Origin: Planoprotostelium fungivorum
Lineage: Eukaryota > Evosea > Variosea > Cavosteliida > Cavosteliaceae
DNA: 64,000 bases
Assembly (NCBI GenBank): GCA_003024175.1
Contig: MDYQ01000269.1
Location: forward strand, 62,001 to 126,000
Reading direction: 5' to 3'
Below, piece by piece: positions 43,810 to 56,420 of the stretch. The notes beneath the pieces were generated by a model that was given only the letters and a program-made list of their open reading frames with translations, ran no database searches and had not been told where the DNA came from. The translations under genes were made by a program, and so were the position numbers. How positions within the stretch are numbered: position 1 is the first letter of the stretch; each line of letters starts with the position of its first letter.

Positions 43810-43875
43810 GATTTCGTATAAATGAACCGATGTATGTGTAATTACAATTTCTACGTCATTAATTTTCGAGATCTG
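43810..43875. promoter_or_regulatory. 66-bp bidirectional promoter interval
   Basis: Only 66 bp lie between the divergent ATGs at 43809 (-) and 43876 (+). The interval is AT-rich (tgtatgtgtaattacaattt) with no other feature, so both 5' UTRs and core promoters must be very compact or extend into the neighbouring genes. Confidence 0.5.
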
Positions 43876-44839
43876 ATGTCTTCGGTGAAGGGAGCGATCA
43901 GAGCCATCACTGCCTTATCTCCCCTGTGGTTCTTCGATGTGAGACAATTGGCAGGGTGAGACGGATGTGAATAATCATTTTTTGATCGGTGATGTAGCAT
44001 ATCGCAAGAACAGATCGATGGGAAGGTTAGGACTTGGATTTTCACTCAGATATTGAATGTCAAAGGATTCATAGGTCAGTAGATTTCATCTCATGTGATC
44101 GATGATTATCAACAATCTTAGGAAGCGAAGGGAAGTTGAATCATCAAGTGAATCTCATCCAAAGACCAGAGAAAGACAGAGAATATTATAGCTTCCGCCC
44201 ACCATGGTTGTTCACCCTCAGTCGAGATTATCTGATTGCACCAAGTGACGTTCTTCCCAAACTGTTTCACATTTCTAAACAGACACAGAGGGTTTAGATG
44301 CTAGATTGACCCAATATCAAAATGGTACATCCATCATATCACACCATCCTCTTCATCGTGTTGAACGTGTGCAGGAGATAGCCAAGCTTTGGTGCTCGAC
44401 AAGTTTCAGATCCATCGTGAAGTCCGTCGCATGCTGTATCATCAGGACATGATCTTTCGGCTGGTGTCCACTGCTCTCCTGCTGTGGGGCCTCTGGCCTA
44501 GAAAAGTCCCGACGCCAGGCAAGATACCAACCTCAAACATTGTGAAGGCAGCAATGCGAGTCACAGTGTTGAGTTTGACGTTGCCCGCTCTAAAGAGGTG
44601 CTTTGAGATGATGTCAATGGTAAGATTGACGACGGTGATGCAGATTGCAACATTTTCAAGTGGACAAAAAAGCTTATGAACAATTAAACGAAGAGGAGAA
44701 GGAAGCTCTACCCAAGATCATGAGAGAGACCGAAGACGATCGATGGTTGCCAAACTTCTTCGATTCAGGAGCTCTCAAGTTTTTGAGGTGGAAGCCGAGT
44801 CCAGATGAGCGAATTGCGAGGATGAAGGAGAATAAATGA
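43876..44839 (+). CDS. Unrecognised protein with a membrane segment
   Basis: Start ATG 43876 (MSSVKGAIRAITALSPLWFF). It splices in frame to ISQEQIDGKVRTWIFTQIL, then GSEGKLNHQVNLIQRPEKD and FRPPWLFTLSRDYLIAPSD. A hydrophobic helix (LVSTALLLWGLW) precedes a basic Pro-rich linker (PRKVPTPGKIPTS) and a C-terminal helical part (EQLNEEEKEALPKIM, DDRWLPNFF) ending ERIARMKENK. No family recognised. The join near 44290-44375 does not keep phase with the clearest splice sites. The stop follows directly on an AATAAA (44831-44836). Confidence 0.6.
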
Positions 44840-45093
44840 GATGGGGATGGATCATTTATCTCGGCGCACCTAGGAATTCATCCTAAATGAACATCAGATC
44901 TCGAGCGATTATCGATGGGATTAGAGGTTGATGATTGACCGCGTGGTTCGTTGGTCTAAGAAGCAAGAGCCTTCAAATTTTGCGCCACTCGGTTCGAATA
45001 TTTGGACAGTATTACGTAATACTGTATGAACCCACAGTAGTTACCGTGTGTGTTGTCCATAGCCACACCTCACCATCACAACCGCGCATCGAG

Positions 45094-46322
45094 ATGAGTC
45101 AGTTACAGGACACCGAATTTAGGTATGTCTTGAATCAGAGGGATGATGTGGAATGGGAGAGACTTCGGCTTCAGAGCCGTCCCATCTGGGAATGTGCCGG
45201 AAACTGCTTCGTCTTCTCTATCGATCCGAAGGAGGTCAGGTGAGCTGCTCACATCATGCACACTTCACCTCCGCAGTTCAGATCCATATAGACCACATAG
45301 TCTGACCCTATCTCAGGTCGGTGCTCGATCTGGGGTGTGGCTCAGGAGAATGGCTCGTATCTACCAGCCAAACTGAATTACAAGGTAGCATGATGACCCA
45401 CATTCGATATCCTCACGCTTTCCCCCAGGAGCCACCGACTTCTGCGGTCTAGATCAGAGTTCCACTCTCTTTCCAGACACTGTCCCTCTCAATAAGGATG
45501 GAAAGTATGTACCGACTCTATCATCTCCCTCCTCTTCCCACAAGTCCGTTACATCATGATGAGTCATCACAGCAGGAATTTCGATCTCAGAGAGGGAGAC
45601 CTCACAGACGTCAAGACTTTCCCAGCTGAATGGAAGCAAAAGTTCGATCTGGTCAACATGCGATTGGTGCTCATGTGGATCCCTCGCGAGCGGTGGTCCG
45701 GCTTGGCTCAAGTTTTACGTTTCGTCACCAAGCCAGGAGGATGGTTTCAGTCCATAGATTTCGCCGCGACGGAAGATCGAGCGAGCCCATCGGATCGATG
45801 GGGGGTTCGATTACTCAACCACACTTTTAGACAGTGGTTGAGAATGAAGAGCGACGTCCATCACCATCCCGAGGAGATCATGGACATGGTCAGAGGACAT
45901 TTGACTCTGTCCGCTGGAAACTGGATGACTTGTAAATTTGAAGAGAGGTGGGCGTGCAGTTTCAACGATACGTGCATCATGTGATCTAGTGGTGAACTTC
46001 CCAGAGTTCTCTTGTTCGGCGCTGCACATCCACAGAAGGGAGACAAGAACATCATGATCCCCGTCAATGTCATCCGTAGAGCTCAGCTGGCCAAATGGTT
46101 CGGAAACGGTTACCATCAGAGAGGTAAAGCTCATCACATCTTCGGATGGGTTCGAGGTCTGATGATGGAGGAGCAGGCGATGAACCTATGGATGGTATAC
46201 CGAAAGATGACGCAGAGTACGACGAGCTGGTGGCAGATTTTGAGAGAGAATGCATTGAGAGAGGAAGCGGAATTGGGTTCATGATGACGAGCGCCAGACG
46301 CTCCCTTCACGACACGAATTAA
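45094..46322 (+). CDS. SAM-dependent methyltransferase, tandem copy 1
   Basis: ATG 45094 (MSQLQDTEFRYVLNQRDD). Exon 2 begins after intron 45240-45317 and supplies motif I, SVLDLGCGSGEWLVS. Further class I Rossmann features are GATDFCGLDQSS, FDLREGDLTD (motif II region), FDLVNMRLVLMWIP and KPGGWFQSIDF. The C-terminal region (HPEEIMDMVRGHLTLS, GNWMTCKFEER, VIRRAQLAKWFGNGY) is shared with the next gene. Six or seven exons, about 330 residues, ending ARRSLHDTN. Substrate unknown; the fold resembles small-molecule O- or C-methyltransferases. The neighbour at 46545 is a clear tandem duplicate. Confidence 0.85.
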
Positions 46323-46544
46323 ATCACCAACATGTAAAGTAGATGATGTGATTTGTGTTCGGTGTTGATATGGGCATCAGCACCAGCGACAGTGTTGGTT
46401 GAGGAAAGAACATCAAGCTTGATGGGATGGTGATGGAGACGATCTGGGAGCACAACGACACATTTTTGCAAAAATATGGAGCGGAAGTGTTGTCTTCATA
46501 GGGTAATCGGCTGCATCACAACTACAAACGGAACACGCATCAAC

Positions 46545-47721
46545 ATGAGCCAATCAGAGGACAAAAGCTTCAGCTACGCTCTGAATCAGAGGGACGATGC
46601 GGAATGGGAGAGACTTCGGCTTCAGAGTCGTCCCATCTGGGAATGTGTTGGAAACCGTTTCGTCTTCTCGACGGAACCCAAAGACATCAGGTGTGCAGTT
46701 TCACAATCTGTCAACATCATGCACACACGCCTGAATGAGACTGACGACGACCAGATCGGTGCTCGACTTAGGTTGTGGCTCGTGTGAATGGCTCGTATCC
46801 ACTAGTGAGGCTGAATTAGAGGGTGTGACGTCATTATCGATACCGTCACATCTCATTTTGTCCAGGTGCGACCGAATTTTGTGGGCTCGACCAGAGCTCC
46901 GCTCTGTTTCCAGACACGGCCTCTCTCAGCAAGAACGGAAAGTGAGATCCTTCAGATGATCTTTCGTTGAATCATCAAGGACGTTCGATCTCCGAGTGGG
47001 AGACCTCACCGACATCAAATCGATTCCACGGGAATGGGAGCACAAGTTCGATCTGGTCAACATGCGTCTCGTCTTGTTGTGGATACCTCGTCGCCAGTGG
47101 TCTAACTTGGCTCAAGTTCTTCAGTTTGTCACTAAACCAGGGGGTTATTTTCAATCTGTAGACTTTGCATCCGCCTTGACTCGACTCGATCGACCCCATC
47201 TGTGGGGACTCAAACTCGTCCAACACACGTTTCGACAGTGGCAAAGATGCAAGAGCGACGTTCAACATCATCCGGAGGAGATCATGGACTTCATTCGAGA
47301 ACATCTGACTCTGTCCACTGGAAATTGGATGACTTGTAAATTCGAAGAGAGGTGAGCTCAGATGAATTCGATTGTGTCTCGATCTGATGATCTTTTTAGA
47401 TCGCTTCTGATGGGTGCCGCTCATCCACTCAAAGGAGACAAGAATGTGATGATCGCTGTCAACGTTATTCGTAGAGCTCAATCGGCAAAGTGGTTTGGAA
47501 ATGGATATCACCAGAGAGGTGGAGTTCTCAAGTCCTTCGCGATGCATCATTATGTCATGGATCTGATGGAGGTAGGTGACGATCCTATGGATGGTATACC
47601 AAAAGACGATGCAGAGTACGAAGAGATGATTGCTGATTACGAAAGAGAATGTAGAGAGGAAGGAAATGGATTGGGATGCATGATGACGAGCGCCAGACGT
47701 TCCATTCATGTTGCAAAATGA
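46545..47721 (+). CDS. SAM-dependent methyltransferase, tandem copy 2
   Basis: ATG 46545 (MSQSEDKSFSYALNQRDD). Exon structure matches copy 1, and most blocks align residue for residue: ERLRLQSRPIWEC, GATEFCGLDQSSALFPD, FDLVNMRLVLLWIPRR, GNWMTCKFEER, MMTSARRS. Motif I is SVLDLGCGSCEWLVS, with Cys for the second Gly-side Gly/Ser position of copy 1. It differs from copy 1 by retaining a longer segment after YHQR (GGVLKSFAMHHYVMDLMEV) that copy 1 appears to remove as an intron. Both are probably functional, so duplication is not very recent. Confidence 0.85.
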
Positions 47722-47991
47722 ACGAGATGCACATCTATGCAATAGTCTTCCTGGGATGTCTTATAGGAAACGCCAGCATATCCAGCATCTTCTTCTTTCA
47801 TCTCGTTACATCGATGCATGTTTATGTTCATCATTTCAATCTCAAATGTGCGTGGAAATGGAGTCATTGTAGACTGGATTGAGTTTTCCACCGACAACAT
47901 CCAACAGTAAGCTCTAAACGTCCACCATTCCTTTACGAGAAAGAATATCGCACCGCACTGAGCGGTTTAGAACGTCCATACGTCATCTCAG

Positions 47992-50367
47992 AAGTTCTAG
48001 ACATGAAGATTCTTCACTTGCCAGTGCAAATCACACGCTGTCCAACTCCTTGACTGAGTATCCTAATCATCCAAACCAAATTTCTCAACGACAGAGTCTG
48101 ACTGGGAGGTGATGTGGTTGTGTGGATCCACCCTCTGAATCGTCACAGTTTGGACTCTGTCATACCAGAGAAAGGTCTCATCAACAGCAAGGGAGAACAG
48201 AATTGTTTCATCAATTCAGTGATCCAAGCATTGTGGCATTTAGAATCATTCAGAAAGGCATTCGGATCGTGTGCAGATCACAATCACCCAGGATTAACCA
48301 AACCTGACTCTACTTGCATCTTTTGTGCCCTTCAAGTGATGACATCCTTCACACGACATCGATTCCTCTGCTGACCATTGCAACACAGGTCATCTTTGCC
48401 AACTATCAATACGGTCAAGACGACATCATACCTCCGACGGCTCTGAGAGAAGCAATGAGCAGTCTGTTCAAATCACAAGAGAGATTTCAACTGGGTCAAT
48501 ACGTAAGTCGAACATCTCGTCACACCATCGAGTTGATGATCTGATTCAAGTCAGGCCGATGCCACGGAAGCACTCGAAGAGATCATCTTCTGGTTGCATG
48601 CGGCCGTCACTTTCCCCAACGGAACACCTGAAGATGAAATCGATGCCATATGCGTGCCTCCATGTTTCGTTCACAAAGTGATCATAATCATCTCACGCAT
48701 CGATCCTATCCATCATCACATGCACTCATCTTCGTAGGTCTTTCGGCTGAACGTGCTCGAGCAACAAGTGTGCCACCGCTGCGGAGCTCAAAATGAACCG
48801 ATGACCTCTTCCAATTTCGTACACTATGTCTATGCCGCCGTCCTACGGTGACGAGATCATGTGGCTCGTTGTAGATTGACACGAAAACAGACGGCTGTCG
48901 AAGAGAAATATCGCAGATTTCTCTCGCATTTTAAAGGCGGCGGACGATGAAGACAAGAGACCATGTTCTAACGAGGTGAGTTACGCTCGGATTTACGTAC
49001 GGAGGTAATACAAGAAGAAATGTGGGGAGCAGTGTGATATCGAGCAGCATCTCTTGAATCAACCGGAAGTCATCAGCGTTTGCATCGTGTGGGATTCTAC
49101 GCAGCCACCGAAAGAAGACATCAGTAAGGTGAAGGTCGACTCGTTTACATCACGATCATGAGATGATCATGATCGTGATCACGAAGACGATGGTGATGAT
49201 GATGCTGAATGTCTCTCAGGTCTTAGATTGCATCGGCATGTCCATCCGTCCCAAAGACATCTTCTCGTCTGCAGGTCAGTCTACCTCATCATCCCTCCAC
49301 TCACCATTTCAGACGGAAAAGACAAGGACAAGACATACATCCTGCGAGGCATGATCTGCTATTACGGTTGTCACTATGATTCTTACTTTTACAACTCACA
49401 GCAGAAGGCCTGGTTTGTATTCGACGACGCCAACGTGAAACAGGTGCGACCATCACCGCGATCGTCTCATCATCGTGATCGTCTCATCATCTGATCATGA
49501 CAAGGTCGGAACGTCTTGGGCAAAAGTGAAAGAGAGATGTCTCCTGGGTAAATTTCAACCTTCGCTCCTCTTCTACGAAAATTCGAAGAATGCTCCTCCA
49601 CCCGAAATTTCGGAGAACGAAGTCATCAGCCGCACGAGCCACTACAACAGCTCACATCGGGTGCCGGAAGAGGACAAAGCATCTGATCGTCTGTACTATC
49701 AGGTGAGATCGCGTTGTAGACGGTGAAATTGAGAAGAAACAGCCAGTCAGGAGGCCCGTGTACGAGCTAGATAAGAACCCCATCATAGAAGATTACAAGT
49801 GAGAAATTTCCAGGAAATATATCTGACACGTATAGAACGACAGGGACTTCACCACACAAGTTGACCACTTTGGGCATGATGAACCTGCCTCCCACCGTGA
49901 GCCACACGAACGGCACTTTAAACGACAACCTCTATCGAACGTCACTCTACCACGGATATCTGAATCCACATCACATTCCATCTCCATCATCATCATCGGA
50001 GATGTATCGGATGGACTCATCGGCCACCGAGAGAGACAGACACGAAGAAGACGTAACACGAAGGCTCAATTCGAACGGAAACCACTTCATCTCCAACAAC
50101 ATCGCGCCACATCATCACACCAACCCACAAACAGACAGGACCATCAACCACACGTTGCATCGCCAACCGATGATGATGCCACCATCGGCGACATCACATC
50201 ACACGAACAACATCCTCACGCCAGCTAGAGCTCATGCGACTCGATCGGATGCCACAGAACCGAGCAGAGAGAGAATCACATTCGATCCCATGAGAGAGAC
50301 ACGGTTTACAGTCAACGGAGAGACATTCGTGACCAGTTTGCCCATCGCAAAGATATATAAAGGATGA
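47992..50367 (+). CDS. USP53/54-type ubiquitin hydrolase (5' end unresolved)
   Basis: The solid coding chain starts in an exon after an acceptor at 47991 (SRHEDSSLASANHTLSNSL), but no ATG in that frame was found. The catalytic domain follows: KGLINSKGEQNCFINSV, QALWHLESFRKAF, STCIFCALQ, SQERFQLGQY, QVCHRCGAQNEP, KKCGEQCDI, MICYYGCHYDSYFYN and WFVFDDANV. This matches the USP53/USP54 and plant DUF629-type group. The Cys in QNCF and the His in CHYDSY are present. A C-terminal disordered tail (His, Asn, Ser-rich) runs to 50367. Family members are reported as either inactive or K63-chain-specific; activity here is open. Confidence 0.85.
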
Positions 50368-50723
50368 GTCGACGTCGTCCTCTGTTGATGTGAGACGAAC
50401 CAAATGAGCTTCATCCGCCGTGCATCTCAGCATCAACGACCGTCTCAGAGATATCGCCCACCTTATAGATAATGCTGAACCTGTTTCGGTTCACCTGCTA
50501 TAAAAATACGGAAGATCGACCATCTGATACATTGTTGGCAGAACCCTGACCGACTCCTTTCCGCGATTGGAGTCGATATTGGACGAGAAGAGGTGAATTC
50601 GTCTACCACTTGGACTGAGGGTGCGAGAGATTCTATCTATGGCACGTGTTTCTCAACCCGGCTTATCAAGGAAATACTACGAGCAGGCCGGTAAGATAGC
50701 TCGCGAAATATCGACAGACGAGT
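50368..50723. other. Gap with TATA-like box upstream of a secreted-protein gene
   Basis: This 356-bp interval has no supported gene. A tataaaaat string at about 50501-50509 lies 215 bp upstream of ATG 50724, and could be a core promoter if the 5' UTR is long or contains an intron. Confidence 0.3.
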
Positions 50724-52826
50724 ATGCCCCATCTGGTTCGCAACATGCAGCGGGTACTGTTCATCGTGTGTTTTTTCCTCCTGTCCTCTCATCTGGCCGA
50801 GTCCAAGACAAAGAGTGAGGATGGTGTATGGTGGAACTCTCTCACACGCAACAGCCGTTCAGATTCAAGCCAGTAGCTATGGCTTCACCTTCCAAGCCAC
50901 ACCGTTGACGGGAAGTGGTCTCTGGTCCGTCTATGCCGCCCGATGTGATACAGTAATGCGGAGATGTTCATAGATTGACTCCGTCAGACACGTGTTCTGT
51001 CTCTTGTGGCCCATTCATCTGTATTCCGATGCAATCACCTCTAGTCGTCTGCCAGGGATCACTGACCAGCGACGGCAGCGTCACTTCGGTTAACGTCACC
51101 ATCACGGAGGATGGTGAGCCGTTAGGTCTCGTTTTGACCTCACACGAGTTCAGGTGCACTCGTTCTGCCCGCATCAGGCACAGCACAACCGGGAGGCGTC
51201 TATCTCGTCTCTGCCCCCCGCAACACTGTGTTGCGTCCAGCGGAACCATTTTTAGTCAGCTCCAACCAGATCGGAAACACCACCTTCTTCAGCATCGACA
51301 TGCGCCGTCAGACGCAACCCAAAAATTTCACCTTCGTGGGTCTGAATCATCTGAATCGCATGTATCATCATCATCCTCTCATTCACCTGCAGTTCCCGTC
51401 TACACCACCATCAACTCCACCGTGAAACTCACCCTCCCCGCTGGTCTCTGCATTTCTAATGACACCTACCCCGTCTTCTCTCTGTCTGGTGACCTGAAAG
51501 ACACGACCCGATTCGATTCTACGGGTCCAAACTGTTACTACGTCTCCGCGGGTCAGAAGGGCAACGTGACGGTCTCCATCCAATCTACACCGGTCCTCTC
51601 TGTGAATACGACCACGGAGTTCAACGCGACTCTATTGAGATACTTTGAATTCCAGATCTCCCGCAACGCCACGCAGATGGTTCGTCTATCGATCTCACCC
51701 GCCTCGCAATCTTGCCAACCTGCTACCATTGCCTTGTCGGCACAGTCTGTGTTTGTCTTGTGTGACATGGCAGCCAATTTGACCGTGACTTCAGTCGGTG
51801 AGATGTATGGTCTGCTGTCTATCTCATTCATCCAGTGGAGGAGACGGTTGATGCGAGCCAGTTGTCTTATCAACCGAAATACAACGGAAGCGTGGTCAAG
51901 ATCACGAGCGCCACACCTATGGCCATCGTTTCAGTCGACTCGGATACTGAGGCCTACTACATCAACAGTGAAGGCGACCTCTTACCGTGCTTCCGAGGCT
52001 ACATGTATAACGCCATCATCGTGTGAGTGAACTGATGTCACACCCGCCTGATGATCGTTTGCAGTGGCAGCGACAGACCCCTCTACATCATCTCATCCAA
52101 CTACAACGCGGTCAAATGGAACCTGCTGCGTGAGTGAGAATGGTGGATCACAGTATCTCAATGTTTCAGCTTACAAGGGAGACCTTACCGTCTTCCCTAC
52201 CAACGACACTTACACTTTTGGACACATCCAAGTCCCTCCCTTCTCGAGAATCATCAAGGATCGTTACCAGAACACTGCGTCTGATCGATACCCTCGTTAC
52301 ACTCTCGATCAATCATTCACCGATCTCGTCGTTGTAGACAGAGGATTTGTCTTCAGTGGGTCGATCTACACCGCGATCGGTGACTCACCACTTGCAGACA
52401 CGTCGATTGAAGTGAAGGCGAACGTAAACTACACGTTCAATCAGTATTGGACGGCCCATTACAAGTGGAACGCTCGAGTCATCGTGGACAACACTGGTCG
52501 TAACTACTACTATGCGGCGGACCCATACCAGGGGCCGGAGGACTACATCGTACTGTCCGATCAGATCCCACCCAACACTGTCTTCTACATCCGAGAGCTA
52601 TCCGGTGAGTACTGATTCAGCCTCTGTGGTGACTGATGGTCCTTCAGATGCACAAGATCAAGTCGATGGTGTGATTCGCACGACGAGCTCGACGGACAGT
52701 TCAACCACAACTGTCTCAGGTTCTATCACTCACACTGCTCCAAACCAAACCACGTCTGCCGGCGGAGTCGAGAAGGTGCAAGCTCTGAGCCTGCTAGCTC
52801 TCTTTGTCCTAGCTTTCCTCTTTTGA
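50724..52826 (+). CDS. Secreted, GPI-type cell-surface protein
   Basis: ATG 50724 encodes a signal peptide (RVLFIVCFFLLSSHLAES). The body has many NxT/S sequons and repeated beta-rich phrases such as GNTTFFSIDMRR, KGNVTVSIQST and VKITSATPMAIVSVDSD. The end is a Thr/Ser-rich stalk (TSSTDSSTTTVSGS) and a hydrophobic tail (ALSLLALFVLAFLF). This fits a heavily glycosylated, GPI-anchored protein of about 620 residues. No domain recognised; the style is like amoebozoan adhesion or prey-binding proteins. Nine or so exons; joins between 50960 and 51400 are approximate. Confidence 0.75.
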
Positions 52827-52931
52827 GATGGAACGATAAACATCAGTGTGCATTAGATTTGTCCGTCACAGTGATGATTCTTTGTCGCGATCACAATGTG
52901 ATGTTCAGATGATGGAAGAAGGTAAAAGTCT

Positions 52932-53861
52932 TTAACTGTTCTCATGTTTCGTTTCCATACATTCTCTGAAGAAGCTGAAGATCTTCTTTGTTCCATCGCG
53001 GCATGCATTGAGGGCGTGAAAATATTGATCTTGGCTGAAAACTTGATGGCCGCTCGTCTTTGATAACACGATGTTCTCACTCGTGTTCGAGATACCAAAG
53101 TCAAAGAGGACCTCCGATGACTACAACGAAATGAGATGATTCGAACACGGATGATTGGATGACGATGTCCTCACCTTCTCTTCTTCTTCGGTCGGGTCCA
53201 TGAGGAGAACACCTGCACGTACTGCACACGTGGATGAGGCTAAGAGGGAGTTCATGGAGATTCCGGCATCGAGCAGGGCCAAAGTGATGGCGTTGAGAGC
53301 TACAGACAACAACTGCGAAAGACAATGAGACAGTTGAAAATGATAAAATGACTTACAGAGCCCGCATCTTGGACCACCTGAACAACGACAGAAATACAAG
53401 TTCTCGGATGGAGGGCGGCCAGGATGACACCGTCAAATGCATCCTTCAACATCACCTCCATGTCTCTCTCTCTTCCACCTGTGAAGACGTTGAGACGCTT
53501 ATCTTCTGCACATCATGTTCACCTGCAACGCCATTGATGGGCAGCAGAGTTATCTCGAGATACGCTCTGTCCATGATCTCCTTCTTCTTCTGTCGAACTT
53601 CCATCGGGCCATAGACAGAGGCGACAACGCTTGTGTGACCTATGAACCCAGATCAGATTGACCATACGTTGACATCTATGTCGATCATATCTGTGATGTG
53701 AGAAGATCGTTTGATTTACCTTGAACAAAGCGAGCAGAACCGTCAGCACGGTTCAAAATCCCTTGCTCTGCCGACATCTCTCGAAACTGTGCGGGCTTTC
53801 TCCTGTCCGTTCGATGCTCGGGGTCTGTTTTCGTCTGTGACTTCCCTAAGATACCTATCAT
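52932..53861 (-). CDS. Exosome subunit RRP46 (EXOSC5), RNase PH fold
   Basis: The ATG at 53861 gives MIGILGKSQTKTDP, then RRKPAQFREMSAEQGILNRA and DGSARFVQGHTSVVASVYGP, the classic RRP46/RNase PH N-terminus. Next come EIMDRAYLEITLLP, HPRTCISVVVQVVQDAGSL and NAITLALLDAGISM. The protein is about 240 residues and ends TKHENS at 52932. RRP46 is a ring subunit of the eukaryotic RNA exosome and is thought to be catalytically silent in most lineages. Five exons. The ATG inside FREMSAEQ is an unlikely start because the preceding residues match the family. Confidence 0.92.
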
Positions 53862-54415
53862 TCTACGGGTCTGTGTGATGTGATGCGATGTATCTTGATC
53901 ATCTAATGTCTGTGGGATCTACAACGCTGATCTTTTTCTCGTATTATCGTATGATTACGGTATGAAAAATGAATCTTTGATGTCGGGCGGAAAGTTTCGT
54001 CGGTCACTCCATGTCAAATGCAAATGGTTTTATCATCAATTCCAAAATCATCGCTTCGGTCAGTAGCTCACCACACCGACTCTCGGTTCAAGTTGTGATA
54101 CTGTCCGTATCTGTCAATATTGGGCCCATAAGAAAGAACATTGATCGTCTGTGATCTGACGCTGATGCGCACGGGTCGCAAGGTATGAGAGATATAGAAT
54201 GCGTCGTGTGATTTGATGAAGTCACGTGCATCTGATCACTGCCACCTGCAAATCGATCAAATGCGAACGATTGAGATAGGTCCACCCATGATAACGAGGA
54301 ATTCAGCCTCGGCATTCGGGTTGATGGTGTGCACGCTGACGCAATCGTTGGGCTGCTAAACAGAGTTCACTTGAAGTCGAGTTGTGGTCTTTATCTACGT
54401 TCTTCCTTGAACTCT
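53862..54415. other. Gap with a possible small minus-strand exon
   Basis: Between RRP46 and the secreted paralog, the minus strand at about 54357-54260 can be read as NDCVSVHTINPNAEAEFLVI, ending shortly after PISIVRI. It looks protein-like but has no clear start, partner exon or family. Otherwise nothing is seen in these 554 bp. Confidence 0.3.
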
Positions 54416-56160
54416 TCACCAGAGTGACACCAACACAGTTGCCAAACTCGCCGTAATCATCATCATCCGACTGCTCCTCATCGTCCCAGCTTCATTCATG
54501 CTCGTCACGATGTTCGGCAATTGCACCGACACAATCCTGGGTGCAGAATCTGCATAACTATCCCGGCAGACACTGCTCAGCCTGAACTCCACCCTCTTCT
54601 CGTCCCCTCTTGGTACGAGAATGACGACATTGCTCCTCGATGGTGACAGAGTTTCGTTACGTTCGATGGACCTCTTGACGTTGTCCCATTCGTCGTAATA
54701 GACCATCTGCAGCCGAGTGTTGTTGTACACGTAACGCAAGTCACCAGAATCAGAAAAATCTGTGACACCGACGGGGCTCGAACCAGCGTCGATGCAGTCG
54801 AGTTTCGCCGAACAATTAAAGGTGAAGACAACTGCCATCGCATGAGTTAATGAGGTTCCATCCTCTTCATTTCACCTCTTCCAAACGGGTCGATGGAGGA
54901 GATGTCGTAATTATCGGGGAGAGATGATGTTCTGGGTGTATAGCAGTAGTGAGCCGGACCACAGGTGAGACCCCTCAGACATTGACTGTCTTCCGTGCAG
55001 ACGCCACGGACATTGTATGGAGGAGAAGGAGTCGAGAAAGAGTTGACTTGACCGTCCAGACCGAGCACGAACATCTGATCGCCTCGTTGATTGGAGTAGA
55101 TGATAGGTCTACCGTTGAGAGAGTTGGGACCAAACATACTGAGGTGGGTCGGTGATGAAGGGATAGACGATCGTCGATGATGATGAGAATGACGTTAAGA
55201 ATGAGATGCGATGATGGGGTACCTCATCAATGGTAGATGGGATCGAGTCACATCATTCACGAGGTATCGGACGAGTTGTCCTTGTGTCGAACTCGCCAGC
55301 AGGTATCGATTGTCTCCAGAGAAATCTGCAAACGTGAAACGTTTGTCGAGGGACGATGGAATCCAAAATCCTCCACTGCGAATGATCAGCGACCATCTTC
55401 CTCCACCGACACCACCTCTTTCTAAAGAGTGTGTCGAAAGCGACGAATGCTGTGCCATCTGAATTGACTGCCGTGATGGGTGCTGTGTAATCCACCGGGA
55501 TCACCTGATTCAACATCAACTTCACATGATGTCACACGGTGTTTACCTCCTTGGTCACTCTCCAATGAGTCCAATCGATCGAGCAGACTACGTATGCATC
55601 ATTCTGGTAGACGAGCGCCACCATCAAATCGGTACTGAACATGGGATCCGGGAGAGAGGTCTTCAGGACCAGAGTAAAATTACCCGTAGCGTCCATCTCG
55701 TAGAATGACTGTTGACCATCTGCAGACAATGCCACGAACCGTGTACCCGTTAGATCCATGACGATCGTTTGGACGCTCGTGCCATTGTTATCGGGACTGA
55801 AGGTGATATTCGACTGTGGATTGGAAAGATCAGCTTGGAGATGTACAATGATGCACTCACTTCTCGCCATTCGTCTTCAACGCGAGGGAAGGATGTGAAT
55901 CGTCCATCTTTGACTGCGATGATGTGCTTTGAATCTCCAGATATGGACGTTACAGAAGTGAATGCAATGTCCGGATAAGTTGGAATGTAATGTTGATAGA
56001 TGCTGCTGAAGTACACGATAGTGTTATAGCCAGATCTCTGACCGCAGACGACGCTGAGATCGACAGACACTGAGATCGAACTCACAGAGTTCCTGAATAA
56101 CTGTTCACATTGACCCAATGCCAACAGAGACACTATGAAGAAGAAGACGGATCCTCTCAT
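54416..56160 (-). CDS. Secreted beta-propeller-like protein with C-terminal anchor (paralog B)
   Basis: ATG 56160 opens a signal peptide (MRGSVFFFIVSLLALGQCEQ). Exons and motifs run parallel to paralog A at 17827-19720: SISGDSKHIIAVKDGRF, RFVALSADGQQSFY, SGDNRYLLASSTQGQLVRYL, PPYNVRGVCTEDSQCLRGL, CGPAHYCYTPRTSSLPD and DAGSSPVGVTDF. The tail is hydrophobic (ITASLATVLVSLW). About 480 residues. The shared intron before VVFTFNCSAKL supports a common origin. Probably surface-anchored; role unknown. Confidence 0.8.
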
Positions 56161-56420
56161 CGTGTTGATGATCGAATGGAGCACGACACCCCAACACGCT
56201 TTTTTTGGGTTTTGGCGTCGTGTAGCTGTGATCTTAAGAAGTAGGAGGAATGCATTCTGACAGCTTCTTGAGAAGCTTCTAAGCATTTGAAGCTTTAGAC
56301 ATCGTCCATGATGGTGACGCGATGGATGGAACGTTCTTGATCCTCTTCGATGTGACGAAAGAGACACGATCAGAAACGTACTTCTTCGATGATGGAGAGA
56401 GAACATGTCAAAGTCTTTAT

